A stretch of DNA of 64,000 nucleotides, taken from Cupriavidus basilensis (GTDB taxonomy: Bacteria > Pseudomonadota > Gammaproteobacteria > Burkholderiales > Burkholderiaceae). Shown piece by piece: positions 17,796-27,271 of this stretch. The position numbers and the translations under genes are program-made. The stretch spans positions 2,108,001 through 2,172,000 of the forward strand of contig NZ_CP010536.1 of the NCBI RefSeq assembly GCF_000832305.1. Reading direction: 5' to 3'. How positions within the stretch are numbered: position 1 is the stretch's first letter; each line of letters starts with the position of its first letter. Under the pieces are notes generated by a model. The model searched no databases and was not told the origin of the DNA. It was given only the letters and a program-made list of their open reading frames with translations.

Positions 17796-19373
17796 ATGAC
17801 TAGTCCAAGTTCTTTCCGCCCCCTTGCCCGCGAGACCGTCATGACCGTACCGCCCCCAGCATTGGCCATCGAAGTCGATCGGCAGCAGGCGTTGCCGATC
17901 TATCTGCAGATCTGCGAGCGTTTCAGAACGGCGATCGCGGCGGGGCATCTGCGCCCCGGCGATCGCGTGCCCGCGTTGCGTGGCCTCGCCACACAGCTGA
18001 ACACGGCGCGCGGGACAGTCGAACTGGCCTACACGATCCTCGTCGACGAGGGCTACCTGCAGATGCGCGGTGCGGCAGGCACGTTCGTATCACCGTCGCT
18101 GCCGCCATCGGTACTGCGTTCCTCACAAAGGCAAGGCCTCGAGGAGGCGCATGGCAGAACGGACTCGAAAGAAGCGAGCGCGCCGAAGACGCCAGACGCA
18201 TCACCCGGTGGGGAACCCTGGGCGCCGCGCCAACTGGCGATCACCGTCGCCATGAGCGGCGAGCCGCGGCCGTTGCAACCAGGCCTGCCAGCGCTCGACG
18301 CGTTTCCGCGCAAGGTATGGAACCGGCTCGTATCGCATCGCGCACGCAGTGGCGAACGCGCGGTGCTTGCCTACCCGGATCCGGCGGGCTACAGGCCGCT
18401 GCGCGAACACATCGCCACCTATCTCGGTCTCTCGCGCGGCGTAACTTGCCTGCCGGAACAGGTGTTCGTGACCGGTGGCTACCGCGCTACGCTCGAACTC
18501 GTGCTGCGCAGTCTCGCGAGCCCGAGTGATCACATGTGGTTCGAGGATCCCGGCTATCTGCTCGCGCGCAGCTTTCTGTCCGAGTCCGGCGTGCAGCTCG
18601 TGCCGGTGCCTGTGGATAGCGAAGGGATTGACGTCGAGCGCGGCACACAACTGGATCCGCAGGCGCGCTTCGCGCTGGTGACACCGTCGCATCAGAGCCC
18701 GCTCGGGCAAACGCTGTCGCTCGCAAGACGCATGGCGCTGCTGGAGTGGGCAGAAAAAGCGTCTCGCTGGATCATCGAAGACGACTACGACAGCGAGTTT
18801 CGTTACGTTGGGCGGCCCTTGCCGGCTTTGAAGAGCCTGGACCGGCATGACCGCGTGATCTACTGCGGCACGTTCAGCAAGGTGATGTTTCCCGGTCTGC
18901 GGCTCGCGTACGCGGTGGTGCCGCAGCGCGCTGTCGAGCGCGTGGGGCGGGTGGCGTGCAGCATGAACGCCGGCTCGCCAACGCTATTGCAGGCTGCCGT
19001 GGCAGACTTCATGGAGCAGGGACATTTCGCGCGGCATGTGAAGCGGATGCGTGCGTTGTACGGACAGCGGCGCCTGTTGATCGCGCCTGCGCTAGAGCAG
19101 GCGTTCGGTGAGCGGCTGATTGTCAATTTGCCACCCGGTGGGATCCAGTTCGCGGTGCAATTCGCCGAAGGCCCCGATGGCCCGGTCGACGATGTCGCCG
19201 TTGCCGCGCGTGCCCGCGAGGCTGGGCTTGCGGTGTTGCCACTTTCGATCTGGTACGCGAATGGCCGCATGCGGTGCACGCCGCGCGGCCTCGTGATGGG
19301 CTTCGCGAACGTCGCCGACGCGGGCGAAGCGGGCCGTCTCGCGCGAACGTTGCGCACCTGCCTGAACGGCTGA
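17796..19373 (+). CDS. MocR/PdxR-type GntR regulator with aminotransferase domain
   Basis: 525 residues from 17796 (512 less likely-needed residues if ATG at 17841 is used). The N-terminal winged HTH (about 28-95: LPIYLQICERFRTAIAAG, then GDRVPALRGLA) belongs to the GntR family. After a linker the rest is a fold-type I aminotransferase domain with the PLP lysine in CGTFSKVMFPG (Lys362 from the first start). MocR proteins sense PLP or amino-acid-derived ligands. It is divergent from the NAD(P)-binding/AhpD/cupin operon and probably controls it. The gap contains the spaced inverted hexamers GACAAT and ATTGTC (about 17756-17793), a possible operator. Confidence 0.85.
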   Translation: MTSPSSFRPLARETVMTVPPPALAIEVDRQQALPIYLQICERFRTAIAAGHLRPGDRVPALRGLATQLNTARGTVELAYTILVDEGYLQMRGAAGTFVSPSLPPSVLRSSQRQGLEEAHGRTDSKEASAPKTPDASPGGEPWAPRQLAITVAMSGEPRPLQPGLPALDAFPRKVWNRLVSHRARSGERAVLAYPDPAGYRPLREHIATYLGLSRGVTCLPEQVFVTGGYRATLELVLRSLASPSDHMWFEDPGYLLARSFLSESGVQLVPVPVDSEGIDVERGTQLDPQARFALVTPSHQSPLGQTLSLARRMALLEWAEKASRWIIEDDYDSEFRYVGRPLPALKSLDRHDRVIYCGTFSKVMFPGLRLAYAVVPQRAVERVGRVACSMNAGSPTLLQAAVADFMEQGHFARHVKRMRALYGQRRLLIAPALEQAFGERLIVNLPPGGIQFAVQFAEGPDGPVDDVAVAARAREAGLAVLPLSIWYANGRMRCTPRGLVMGFANVADAGEAGRLARTLRTCLNG

Positions 19374-19649
19374 CGCGCGGGGCAGGCGCCAAAATCCCGA
19401 ACTCACGAAGCGCTGCGCGCCTAAGCTGCGGCGTGGATGGCCAACGCCTCTACTGATCGGTCAAGCGGGGGAGGGGCGTCATCGGCGCAACCACCGACAC
19501 CCGGCGCTTGGCCGTATATCGTTTCACCTTCCAGTCGCGCCCCCTCCATTTCGCTGCATCAAAGGAGACGGAGCCGACAAGTATCCCCACATGGAGGGCT
19601 CCGGAGGCGGCGCCGTCAGGTGACGTTAGCGGATTCATGCTGCACGGGC

Positions 19650-21104
19650 CTACCTGTTGAGCGGTGTGCTCTCTTCCAGTTTGGCGTAACCGTGCGCCTC
19701 GATGACAGCGGGATCCACAACAATGTAGCCCAGTGATCTCAGTAGCGTCACTGCCTCAATTTCCGCTTCGGTGTGGGGCGGGTGCCTCGAAGGCGGGATG
19801 AAGGAAGTCGCTGGTCCTGCCGGCGCATCGTGCGGGAGGGCCAGGCTCTGGACAACTTCGCTGCTGGCGACAATCTCGCAGCGCTGCATATTGGGCCTCC
19901 AGGTAACTTCCACCGCGGTGCAGAATTTACTGGTGAAGATTTTTAGTTGCGTGCTTGCCTTCAGCCAGGCTACGAAGGATTCGCGCGATGCGGGCTGATA
20001 GCCTTGCAGCACAATTTCGAGGTTCTTGTGAGGCAAGCTTTCCGAATTTGGGGAGAGGTCGTCCAGCAGGCAGAGCTGCAGCGCCACGCGCTCGCGGTCA
20101 GCCTCCTGGTAAGTCAGGCAATCGGCGTCAACCATGCCTTCGCGCAGCAACTCGCACAGCAATGTCCAGGATCTGGGGTTCTTCTCGATGCAGCCTTCCA
20201 GGCCAGGGTCCAAGCTCGCTAGAATGGCAGGCATCGATGCGTGCCTGCCAGACGTGACTTCCATTGCGAATGAGACCGCATTGCGTGACGGGCTCCCCCG
20301 GCGCTGCAGCTTGTGCAGGAACTCGTCCTTGTACTCCTGGATCTCGGCGAGGGTCTCGGCAGCTTGGCTCCAGGCGTAGCTCTCGAGATTCTCGGCAAGC
20401 TTTCGCGCGGCCCTGGCCATGTCATAGGCGAGAACGCCAACATAGCTCTTGCACGCAGCACATTGGCATTGGAGGCGCCCGTAATGCAGAAATCCGGCAT
20501 ACAGCCGTTCCTGGTGCCCGCAGTGATCACACTCGAGGGCAAAGCCACCCTGGCGCGACGGGCGCTGGTTGGCAAGGAGTCCATCAACCTGGTATCGCGC
20601 TGGGTGAGCGCAACACGGACAGTCCCACATGATCCTGTGGGAACCGTCGCGCGCTGCCACCCTGCCAAATTGACGCTCCAGCGCACTTCGCGGAATACCC
20701 TGCGCTCGTCCAAGCACGTCGGCTGAGTAGCGCCAGTAGAAGTAGGAGTGAGCGGCAGCCGCCACCTCAGGTCCGTACTCGCGCAGCTCGTGTAGCACGC
20801 GTGGTGTGTGCCGAATCTGTTCGGCAAGACTATCGACCATGAAAGACCGACCCGGAACAAGCGCCTCCAGGGCCTGGCGGCTCTGCTCGACAAAGGCAGG
20901 CACATGATCGCGACGGATAGCGTTTTCCTCGTTGAGCCAGCGCGAATGTCCTGGCAGCGTATTGAGCGCATCGATGGCTTCTTTTAGTTCTGCTATCGGT
21001 GGGCAGGCCAGGAAGGTAAACGGCTTGCTGAACAGCAATGCATCGATCATCGCATCGTCTCCGGCAGAAGGGCACGCCCTCCAGGGCGTGGCCTGGTCCA
21101 TCAC
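19650..21104 (-). CDS. uncharacterised multi-cysteine (zinc-ribbon-like) protein
   Basis: 484 residues, no recognised family. The centre has clustered cysteines, DCPCCAHPARY, then ECDHCGHQ, then QCQCAACKSY (about residues 160-220), which look like two or more zinc ribbons. An alanine-rich helical segment and a charged region follow (ETLAEIQEYKDEFLHKLQRR). Its ATG overlaps the stop of the preceding GRDP-like gene (ATGA at 21104-21101), so the two are translationally coupled. Two-gene operon, flanked downstream by nothing and upstream by a c-di-GMP enzyme gene. It could be a maturation, DNA-binding or structural partner; I cannot assign a function. Confidence 0.7.
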   Translation of the reverse strand: MMDQATPWRACPSAGDDAMIDALLFSKPFTFLACPPIAELKEAIDALNTLPGHSRWLNEENAIRRDHVPAFVEQSRQALEALVPGRSFMVDSLAEQIRHTPRVLHELREYGPEVAAAAHSYFYWRYSADVLGRAQGIPRSALERQFGRVAARDGSHRIMWDCPCCAHPARYQVDGLLANQRPSRQGGFALECDHCGHQERLYAGFLHYGRLQCQCAACKSYVGVLAYDMARAARKLAENLESYAWSQAAETLAEIQEYKDEFLHKLQRRGSPSRNAVSFAMEVTSGRHASMPAILASLDPGLEGCIEKNPRSWTLLCELLREGMVDADCLTYQEADRERVALQLCLLDDLSPNSESLPHKNLEIVLQGYQPASRESFVAWLKASTQLKIFTSKFCTAVEVTWRPNMQRCEIVASSEVVQSLALPHDAPAGPATSFIPPSRHPPHTEAEIEAVTLLRSLGYIVVDPAVIEAHGYAKLEESTPLNR

Positions 21105-21607
21105 TGGGGCGAAACCACTCCCTGGGCTATCGCACAGTACGCCGCCTTGGCGCCGGTCGGCGCAGGACTCTGCATGGATCTCTCCTCGCCTGAGATCGCA
21201 CAGTAGGCGGCCGTCGTCGGTTTCAAGCCAAATTCGCGCTTGCCGAGCTGAGCGCTTGCCTCGGCCAGCCCGCGCAGGCGGACTTCATCCTGTGGTCCAT
21301 CAATGCCGACATAGGGGTCATGATGCAGTACATGGCCAAAGATGCGCTCACAGTCGCTTGCATAGCGCCTGGTATCGACAATATGGGCGTGCCAGAATGC
21401 GTCCACCTGTTCACCGGGTACGACCGGTGCGTCGGGGTACTTTGCCGCGAGTTTGAGAAACCTGCGGTAACCCGCCTCGGCATCGGCCAGGCTTTCGAGG
21501 CTCCAATGGGCAGACTGTCCATGTAGGAGCTTGGCTTTGATCCTCGAGAAATCGAGCGCATCGATTGCTTGCCATGACCGTTCAATCGATTGTTGCTGCA
21601 CTGTCAT
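21101..21607 (-). CDS. GRDP-like protein with repeated YCAI tail
   Basis: 168 residues from ATG 21607, which has AGGAGGG eight bases upstream; the longer open frame runs over the neighbouring EAL gene and is not supported. The core (about 35-105) resembles the glycine-rich-domain-containing protein (GRDP) family, with the motif VDAFWHAHIVDTRRYASDCE at 68-87. The C-terminal tail is unusual: AAYCAI occurs twice, at 133-138 and 155-160, separated by a Ser/Pro-rich spacer, and the protein ends soon after. Coupled by an ATGA overlap to a multi-cysteine protein. The repeated short motif at the extreme C-terminus resembles a modified or processed peptide region, but that is inference only. Confidence 0.7.
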   Translation of the reverse strand: MTVQQQSIERSWQAIDALDFSRIKAKLLHGQSAHWSLESLADAEAGYRRFLKLAAKYPDAPVVPGEQVDAFWHAHIVDTRRYASDCERIFGHVLHHDPYVGIDGPQDEVRLRGLAEASAQLGKREFGLKPTTAAYCAISGEERSMQSPAPTGAKAAYCAIAQGVVSPQ

Positions 21608-21662
21608 GATGTGATCCCTCCTATCGTTGAGTTGACGCTGGGGCGCGCGCCGGATTCCAGAA

Positions 21663-24600
21663 TCAGGCGCGCATCGGCTGCGGTCCCTGCTCAGGCAGCG
21701 GGCCGTGCACAATATGGCTGGCGAGGAATGCGGTGACATCCTCGGCCGGAATGGGGCGGCTAAAATAGTAGCCCTGGACTTCGTCACAGCCCTCGCGGCG
21801 AAGAAAATCCAGTTGCGCCTCGTTCTCGACGCCTTCGGCCACGACCTCCAGAGCCATCTGGTGCCCCAGCCCGATGATCGCGCCCGTGATCTGCGCATCG
21901 CTCATGCTGTCGGGCAGATAGCGTATGAATGAGCGGTCGATCTTCACGGTATCGATCGGGAAACGGCTCAGGTAGGCGAGCGAGGAGTAGCCGGTACCGA
22001 AATCGTCAATGGCCAGCCGCACCCCGGTTCGCTTCAGGCGCGACAGCCAGCGCGCCGCTTGCTCGGCATCGCGCATTACCATGCTTTCGGTCAGTTCAAG
22101 TTCGAGCAGATGCCCTGGCAAGCCGGCTTGCTTCAGGGCAGCGAGAACGATTTGCCTCAAGTCCTTGTCGGCAAATTGCCGTGCGGACAGGTTAACGGAG
22201 ACGCGTATCGGGGCAATGCCGTCGGCAAGCCATTGCGCATTCTGCCGGCAAGCCTCACGCAGTACCCACGCGCCAATCTGCACGATGGCGCCACATTCCT
22301 CCGCAATCGGTATGAAATCAGCTGGCATCACCAGGCCGAGTTTCGGATGGTGCCATCGGATCAGTGCTTCCACGCCGGTACAGGCATTGGTGTCCAGCGA
22401 GATTCGAGGCTGGTAGTGCAGCACGAACTCATCGTGCTCGAGCGCGCTGCGCAGATACGATTCTATGTCGATGCGATTCTGCAGGGAAACGCTCATTTCG
22501 CGCACATAGTATTGGAAGCCGTTCTTGCCGAGCTGCTTGGCGGCATACATGGCGAGATCAGCATGCTTGAGCAGAGTCTGCGCGTCATTGCCATCTTCGG
22601 GGAAGGAGCTGACGCCGATGCTCGCTGTCATTTGCAGCTCCTTGCCATTGACCACAAAGCCGGATGCGAGCGCGGCCTGGATACGCTTGATGATGCGATG
22701 CAAAAGGGAGAAGTCGTCGATCGGCTCGACCAGTACGACAAACTCGTCGCCACCAAGCCGGGCAATCAGTTCGGCTTCTCCAAGCGTGGCGCTAAAGCGA
22801 TCTGCCACGGCGCGCAGCAAGTCGTCGCCTGCATTGTGGCCCATTGTGTCGTTGACCCTCTTGAACTGGTCCAGGTCAACAAAAAGGATGTCGAGACGAT
22901 GTTGACGGGAGCGCGAACGCGCGAGGCTGCTCTCGAGATGACTTTTGAACATCAGCCGATTTGGCAGGCCGGTGAGCGCATCGTGATTGGCAAAAAAGCG
23001 CAAGGTCTCCTCGGCCTGGCGACGTAGGAGGAAGTGGCCAGTGTGACTTGCTATCGCGCTAGCCATGGCAAGCGCATGCGGATCGCGTGGACGCTTGGTG
23101 CGCGAATACAACTCCACCAGTCCAAGCGTGGTCGTACCCTTGCGTAGGGGGAAAACGAATACAGTTCGCATGCCCCCGTCGGCCAGCCATTGATGCTGAG
23201 GCAAACCCGCGATGGCGCTGCGGCTCGCATACCAATGTGGCTGCGTCAGTGCGTCTGCCTGATCTGCCTGCGGCTCGGCCGGCCGCCGTGCCAGCCAAGC
23301 TTCCAGTTCGTGCTCTCTGGCCTGGCGAACCGGCGCAAGTGTCAAGCCACGTCCAGCATCCGAGGGCCAGAACGCACCCGCCTCCCATTCCATTCCTGCA
23401 ACCAGCGTCCGGACGATTTTTTCCAGGACTTCGGCCTCGCTGGACACGCTGGCGAGATGCAAGGCAACCAGATGTTCCTGCGCGCGAGCCTGCTCGATGA
23501 GCTTTCGTTGCGTAATGTCCTGCGCGGTGCCGCGCAGGACGGCCGTACCCGGTGGGCCATGCGCGTGGCCGATCAGGTGAATCCAACCCGTGCGTCCACG
23601 CGACGAGCGGTAGGGGCATTCGAGCTCGAAAGGGATGCGTTCCCGCAAGGCGGTTTGCATCTTCTGCCGCAACGCGCCGCGAAAGCGCGGGTCGGCTGCG
23701 CCTACCAGCGTGGCTGGCGTGAGATCCAGCACACGCACACCGAGCAGCCGGGCCATCTCCCGGGAGAAATAGGCCGCGTTGTGCTCAAGGTCGAGGCGCC
23801 AATCCCCAAGGTGCGCGATCCGTTGCGCCTGGGCCAGCCCCTCTTGACTCTCGCGCAGGCTTTGTGTCATGCCATCTGCCACCGCCAGGGCCCGTGAACG
23901 GGAACTGGATAGCGCGTAGGCCAGCCCGGCCAGTAGCGCGGTAATGATCAACCCGGCCCCAAGCATCACGCTCTTCAGGTAGCGTTGCGAGCCCGCCATG
24001 GCCTGGGCGTCGGCGGAGAAAACAATGAGCCAGCGCCGCCCTCCAAACGGCTGTGCCACTTCCTTGCGCAGGAAGGAACGATCGTCCGATGTGCTGGCCA
24101 GGCTAGCAGCCTTGGCTCTGGCGGTGGCGGTGGCCATCGAGCCGTCGGCGCTGTTATACAGCAAAGTCGCTGGGGACGGCGGCACCGGCTCGTCATCGAG
24201 TTTCCCGGCGTCGTACAGTTCGAAACGGGTCCCATACACGCGCTCGTTGCCGGCGATCTCCCCAAGCAGGCCGCTGATTCGTATGCCTGCACCAACGGAG
24301 CCAACGTAGGCATGGCGGCGCTGCTCCACTGAGTCGAGCAGTTGCCCCTTTCTGTAGACCGGAAGGCGCAAGGCAATGCCGACGTGTGGGCCTTTGGCTC
24401 CGCTGAAGATCAGGCGCCCGCTGCTCACTGCCTGCCCACTGTCGCGGGCGCTTTCGAGGGCGGCCAAGCGTCCCGGCTCGGCACCCATGTCGATGCCGAT
24501 CGACGGCAAGTTGTTATGGAACGGCTCGACATAAGTCAACACGAAATAGGCTGGCCGCTCTCCTGCCGGGTGGATGGAGAACACCACTCCGGCGTCGCGC

Positions 24601-25001
24601 AGGGACGGGTCAGTGCGCTGACTGGAGACAAAGCTGGCCAGCTCGGAGGCCGGCACATAGGGCGCGTAGTTCAGCGTCTGGAACCCGGGGTAGCGTTGCT
24701 CCAGGTTGAGACCATTGACGAAGTCGCGGAATTCCTCGCGCGAGATGTCATCACTAGCGCCGAAGAGCGCTTGCATGGTTACCAGGACGTCGGTGTAGAG
24801 CCGGATACGCGTATCGATCTGCCGGGCGATATCGTCCGTATCGCTCTTGAAGCGCAGGCGCGCGTCCTTCTCCAGCAAGTCTGTGTAGAGCGAATGCACA
24901 ACGATCGTGCTGAGCAGGCCAAGCAGCAGCGCGCCGAGTGTAACGGCGGCCGTACTGACGCGCCCAAACGGACGCAGCAATTGCGTCAGTAGTTTGCGCA
25001 C
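21663..25001 (-). CDS. CHASE-PAS-GAF-GGDEF-EAL c-di-GMP enzyme
   Basis: 1112 residues. A first membrane span (about 15-37) and a second (about 340-362) enclose a periplasmic CHASE domain (for example GFQTLNYAPYVP, IGIDMGAEPGR). Cytoplasmic PAS (about 390-500) and GAF-like (about 505-660) domains follow. The GGDEF domain has an intact RLGGDEFVVL and the EAL domain has EALIRWHHP, NLSARQF and DDFGTGYSSL with EGVE, so both halves look catalytically complete. It may make or degrade cyclic di-GMP in response to an external ligand. Alone on the minus strand, 55 bases upstream of the GRDP-like operon. Confidence 0.9.
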   Translation of the reverse strand: MRKLLTQLLRPFGRVSTAAVTLGALLLGLLSTIVVHSLYTDLLEKDARLRFKSDTDDIARQIDTRIRLYTDVLVTMQALFGASDDISREEFRDFVNGLNLEQRYPGFQTLNYAPYVPASELASFVSSQRTDPSLRDAGVVFSIHPAGERPAYFVLTYVEPFHNNLPSIGIDMGAEPGRLAALESARDSGQAVSSGRLIFSGAKGPHVGIALRLPVYRKGQLLDSVEQRRHAYVGSVGAGIRISGLLGEIAGNERVYGTRFELYDAGKLDDEPVPPSPATLLYNSADGSMATATARAKAASLASTSDDRSFLRKEVAQPFGGRRWLIVFSADAQAMAGSQRYLKSVMLGAGLIITALLAGLAYALSSSRSRALAVADGMTQSLRESQEGLAQAQRIAHLGDWRLDLEHNAAYFSREMARLLGVRVLDLTPATLVGAADPRFRGALRQKMQTALRERIPFELECPYRSSRGRTGWIHLIGHAHGPPGTAVLRGTAQDITQRKLIEQARAQEHLVALHLASVSSEAEVLEKIVRTLVAGMEWEAGAFWPSDAGRGLTLAPVRQAREHELEAWLARRPAEPQADQADALTQPHWYASRSAIAGLPQHQWLADGGMRTVFVFPLRKGTTTLGLVELYSRTKRPRDPHALAMASAIASHTGHFLLRRQAEETLRFFANHDALTGLPNRLMFKSHLESSLARSRSRQHRLDILFVDLDQFKRVNDTMGHNAGDDLLRAVADRFSATLGEAELIARLGGDEFVVLVEPIDDFSLLHRIIKRIQAALASGFVVNGKELQMTASIGVSSFPEDGNDAQTLLKHADLAMYAAKQLGKNGFQYYVREMSVSLQNRIDIESYLRSALEHDEFVLHYQPRISLDTNACTGVEALIRWHHPKLGLVMPADFIPIAEECGAIVQIGAWVLREACRQNAQWLADGIAPIRVSVNLSARQFADKDLRQIVLAALKQAGLPGHLLELELTESMVMRDAEQAARWLSRLKRTGVRLAIDDFGTGYSSLAYLSRFPIDTVKIDRSFIRYLPDSMSDAQITGAIIGLGHQMALEVVAEGVENEAQLDFLRREGCDEVQGYYFSRPIPAEDVTAFLASHIVHGPLPEQGPQPMRA

Positions 25002-25456
25002 ACGATATCCCCCGGAGCGTGACGTGTTGACTGCGAACCTAAGCGATCAAGCGGCGATGATGTCAACCGGCTGCTGGGCCGCCGCCGAGGCGCGCGGATT
25101 TGCGCAGCGTTGTTTGACCTGTCTCTACAACGTTATCCCAAATTGGAGCCGGGGCAAGGCCGAATGCGGTTGTGGAACCCCCACTTAAGTGGGGTATTCG
25201 GCCAGGATGCCATCGGGGCCTGATCGCTTAACCGGGTCTGCAATGCCTCTCCGGCCAGGCCGTGCCGCCGCAGTCCGCGGAGCAGTACTACGAGCACGTG
25301 TCGCACACCTGACGGCTGCCTTCAGCCTTGGACAGACCTATCGGCAGCTTTTGCGCTTGCTGCTGCGGTACCAACGGGACGGCGGCGCCGGCTTGCCCAA
25401 GCTTCGGTGCCACAGGTTATGGCATCATCGCGCCAAACCACTGCAAGAGACGGACG
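25002..25456. other. gene-free stretch with nested palindromes
   Basis: About 455 bases without a gene, between the divergent c-di-GMP gene and the TM2 gene. It holds the perfect 16-base palindrome CCCCACTTAAGTGGGG at 25179-25194, enclosed by the inverted octamers GGCCGAAT (25158-25165) and ATTCGGCC (25196-25203). Nothing else recognised. Confidence 0.55.
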
Positions 25457-25870
25457 ATGCAGCCATCGAGCACCCCCCCGAGTGATACGCACAGCAAAGT
25501 CATTGGCTATCTGTTGTGGATATTTGGCTTTACTGGTTCCCATCGTTTTTACTACGGCAAGCCGGTGAGCGGAACGATCTGGTTCTTCACGTTGGGCCTG
25601 CTCGGGATCGGCTGGCTCGTGGACCTGTTCCTGATCCCCGGCATGGACCGGGAAGCGGACAGCCGGTTTGCGTCCGGCAGGTACGACTACAACGTGGCGT
25701 GGATCCTGCTGACTTTCCTCGGCATCTTCGGTGTGCATCGGATGGTTATCGGCAAATGGATCAGTGGCCTGATCTACCTGTTGACCGGTGGCTTATTCCT
25801 GATCGGCGTGCTGTACGATTTCTGGACGCTGAATGAGCAGGTGTCCGAGAGAAACAGGATATATCCCTGA
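25457..25870 (+). CDS. TM2-domain membrane protein
   Basis: 137 residues. The TM2 signature appears twice: GFTGSHRFYYGKPVSGTIWF in the first pair of spans and GIFGVHRMVIGKWISGLIYL in the second, each followed by a hydrophobic stretch and DxxxI-type ending. Inner-membrane protein of unknown function. The ATG at 25457 fits the start of homology; the upstream in-frame extension is Cys/Gly-rich and unlike the family. It converges on the minus-strand diguanylate cyclase gene, 42 bases apart. Confidence 0.8.
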   Translation: MQPSSTPPSDTHSKVIGYLLWIFGFTGSHRFYYGKPVSGTIWFFTLGLLGIGWLVDLFLIPGMDREADSRFASGRYDYNVAWILLTFLGIFGVHRMVIGKWISGLIYLLTGGLFLIGVLYDFWTLNEQVSERNRIYP

Positions 25871-25912
25871 CGGGGTGATGCGCGGCCAACAGGATAGAGC
25901 GCAAAGAGCCCT

Positions 25913-27271
25913 TCATTCAGTTTTCGCGAGATATGCGCGATTTCGCCCAGCGCCTTTCGCTCGGTACAGCGCCGCATCGGCCGCCTCGACAAGCTCGTCG
26001 GGGAAGCGTTCTCGCGCAAGGGCAGCGTAGCCGGCGCTGACTGTGACATAGCCGACGGAAGTCGGAGATTCGAGTTTCAACCGGGTCACCGCCTGGAGCG
26101 CTTGCGCCGCGACTTCGGAAGCGCCACGACGGTCCGTATCCGGAAGCACAATCACAAACTCCTCTCCGCCGTAGCGGCAGACAAGGTCCGCCGGCCGGCG
26201 AACGACCCCGGCGAGAGCAGTCGCCACAGCAACAAGGCAAGCATCTCCTTTCAGGTGGCCCAAGGTATCGTTGTAGAGCTTGAAATGATCGACATCGATC
26301 ATGATCAGCGATAGTGGCAAATTCTTGCGTTTCGCACGGTCGAATTCTTTGTTGAATTGCTCGTTGAAATAGCTCCGGTTATAGATCCCCGTCAACGCGT
26401 CATGGACAGACGTTTGCAGCAAAGTGGCATGGGCGGCAAATAGACGTTGATACAGTATGGTGACCTCCCACACCAGAACGCATACCAGAACACCAGGTGC
26501 AAACATGCTGAATACCCTGGCGAGATACCAGCCCACGCTGAACCTCGAGGCACTCAGCAGGTTCAAGCTGGTATCGATGAGGCAAGCCAGCAAGGCAATC
26601 GATAGCCAGATGTCGAGTACGGCCCGCAAGCGGCCGCTCAGCAACACGACAGCAATCGCAACGACATTGAGCGACCATATCGCCAGCGCGGTTGCATTCT
26701 TGTCGTAAGCTCCGGCGTTTTCCGCTACGTTCAGGGCGGATGGCAGGTCGCCGTATATGGCGAGGCCACACAGCGCCACGCCAATTGCGACGGGCCCGCC
26801 GACTAGCCCCCATGCCCATAGGCGGACATTCTTGGGGCGGATCAGATCTTCCACGGATAGGCTACGCGCCGCCACCGCGAGAATCACAAAAAACGGAAAG
26901 CCACCGTGCCAGAAGACCCACATCCACCCGGCGCTATTCGGACCGGCGCCAAAGAGGCCGCCAGGGGTGAGAACACCGGGGAACGTCAGCAGCTGCACAG
27001 CCACGGCCAATGCGGTAAACGCGTAGGCCCCACCCAGTGCTCCCAGGATCGGCTGCCGGGTCACCGTAAATTGCGCGCCGAGCAAAAAGCTGGCGATACA
27101 GGCCGTGGTGAATACCGTCAGCGCGCACATCGGCATGAAAGGGGGAACCGCGGGCAGCGCCTGGGTGGCTCGAGGGACTGCGATCGCGAAGACGCACAGG
27201 ATGAGTAGCGCCGTGATACCGGCAAGCATTGCCTGTCTGCGCGTGGCTTGCCGTACCAGGAAGCTTTCCAT
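25913..27271 (-). CDS. MASE4-type membrane diguanylate cyclase
   Basis: 452 residues. The first 280 contain eight or nine membrane segments with HLLTF-like (QLLTFPGVLTPGGLFGAGP) and WVFWHGGFPFF, the pattern of the MASE4 sensor domain. The C-terminal GGDEF domain (about 290-450) has DALTGIYNRSYF, IDVDHFKLYND and the active-site variant YGGEEFVIVLP, which is catalytically competent in this family. It should make c-di-GMP. ATG at 27271 begins the sensor homology; an upstream frame to 27445 is open but lacks a ribosome site and is atypical. Confidence 0.85.
   Translation of the reverse strand: MESFLVRQATRRQAMLAGITALLILCVFAIAVPRATQALPAVPPFMPMCALTVFTTACIASFLLGAQFTVTRQPILGALGGAYAFTALAVAVQLLTFPGVLTPGGLFGAGPNSAGWMWVFWHGGFPFFVILAVAARSLSVEDLIRPKNVRLWAWGLVGGPVAIGVALCGLAIYGDLPSALNVAENAGAYDKNATALAIWSLNVVAIAVVLLSGRLRAVLDIWLSIALLACLIDTSLNLLSASRFSVGWYLARVFSMFAPGVLVCVLVWEVTILYQRLFAAHATLLQTSVHDALTGIYNRSYFNEQFNKEFDRAKRKNLPLSLIMIDVDHFKLYNDTLGHLKGDACLVAVATALAGVVRRPADLVCRYGGEEFVIVLPDTDRRGASEVAAQALQAVTRLKLESPTSVGYVTVSAGYAALARERFPDELVEAADAALYRAKGAGRNRAYLAKTE

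Noticed and set aside
17796..19373. Aminotransferase as the main role of this gene
   Set aside because: The N-terminal GntR HTH and linker show it is a MocR regulator; the aminotransferase part is a sensor domain.
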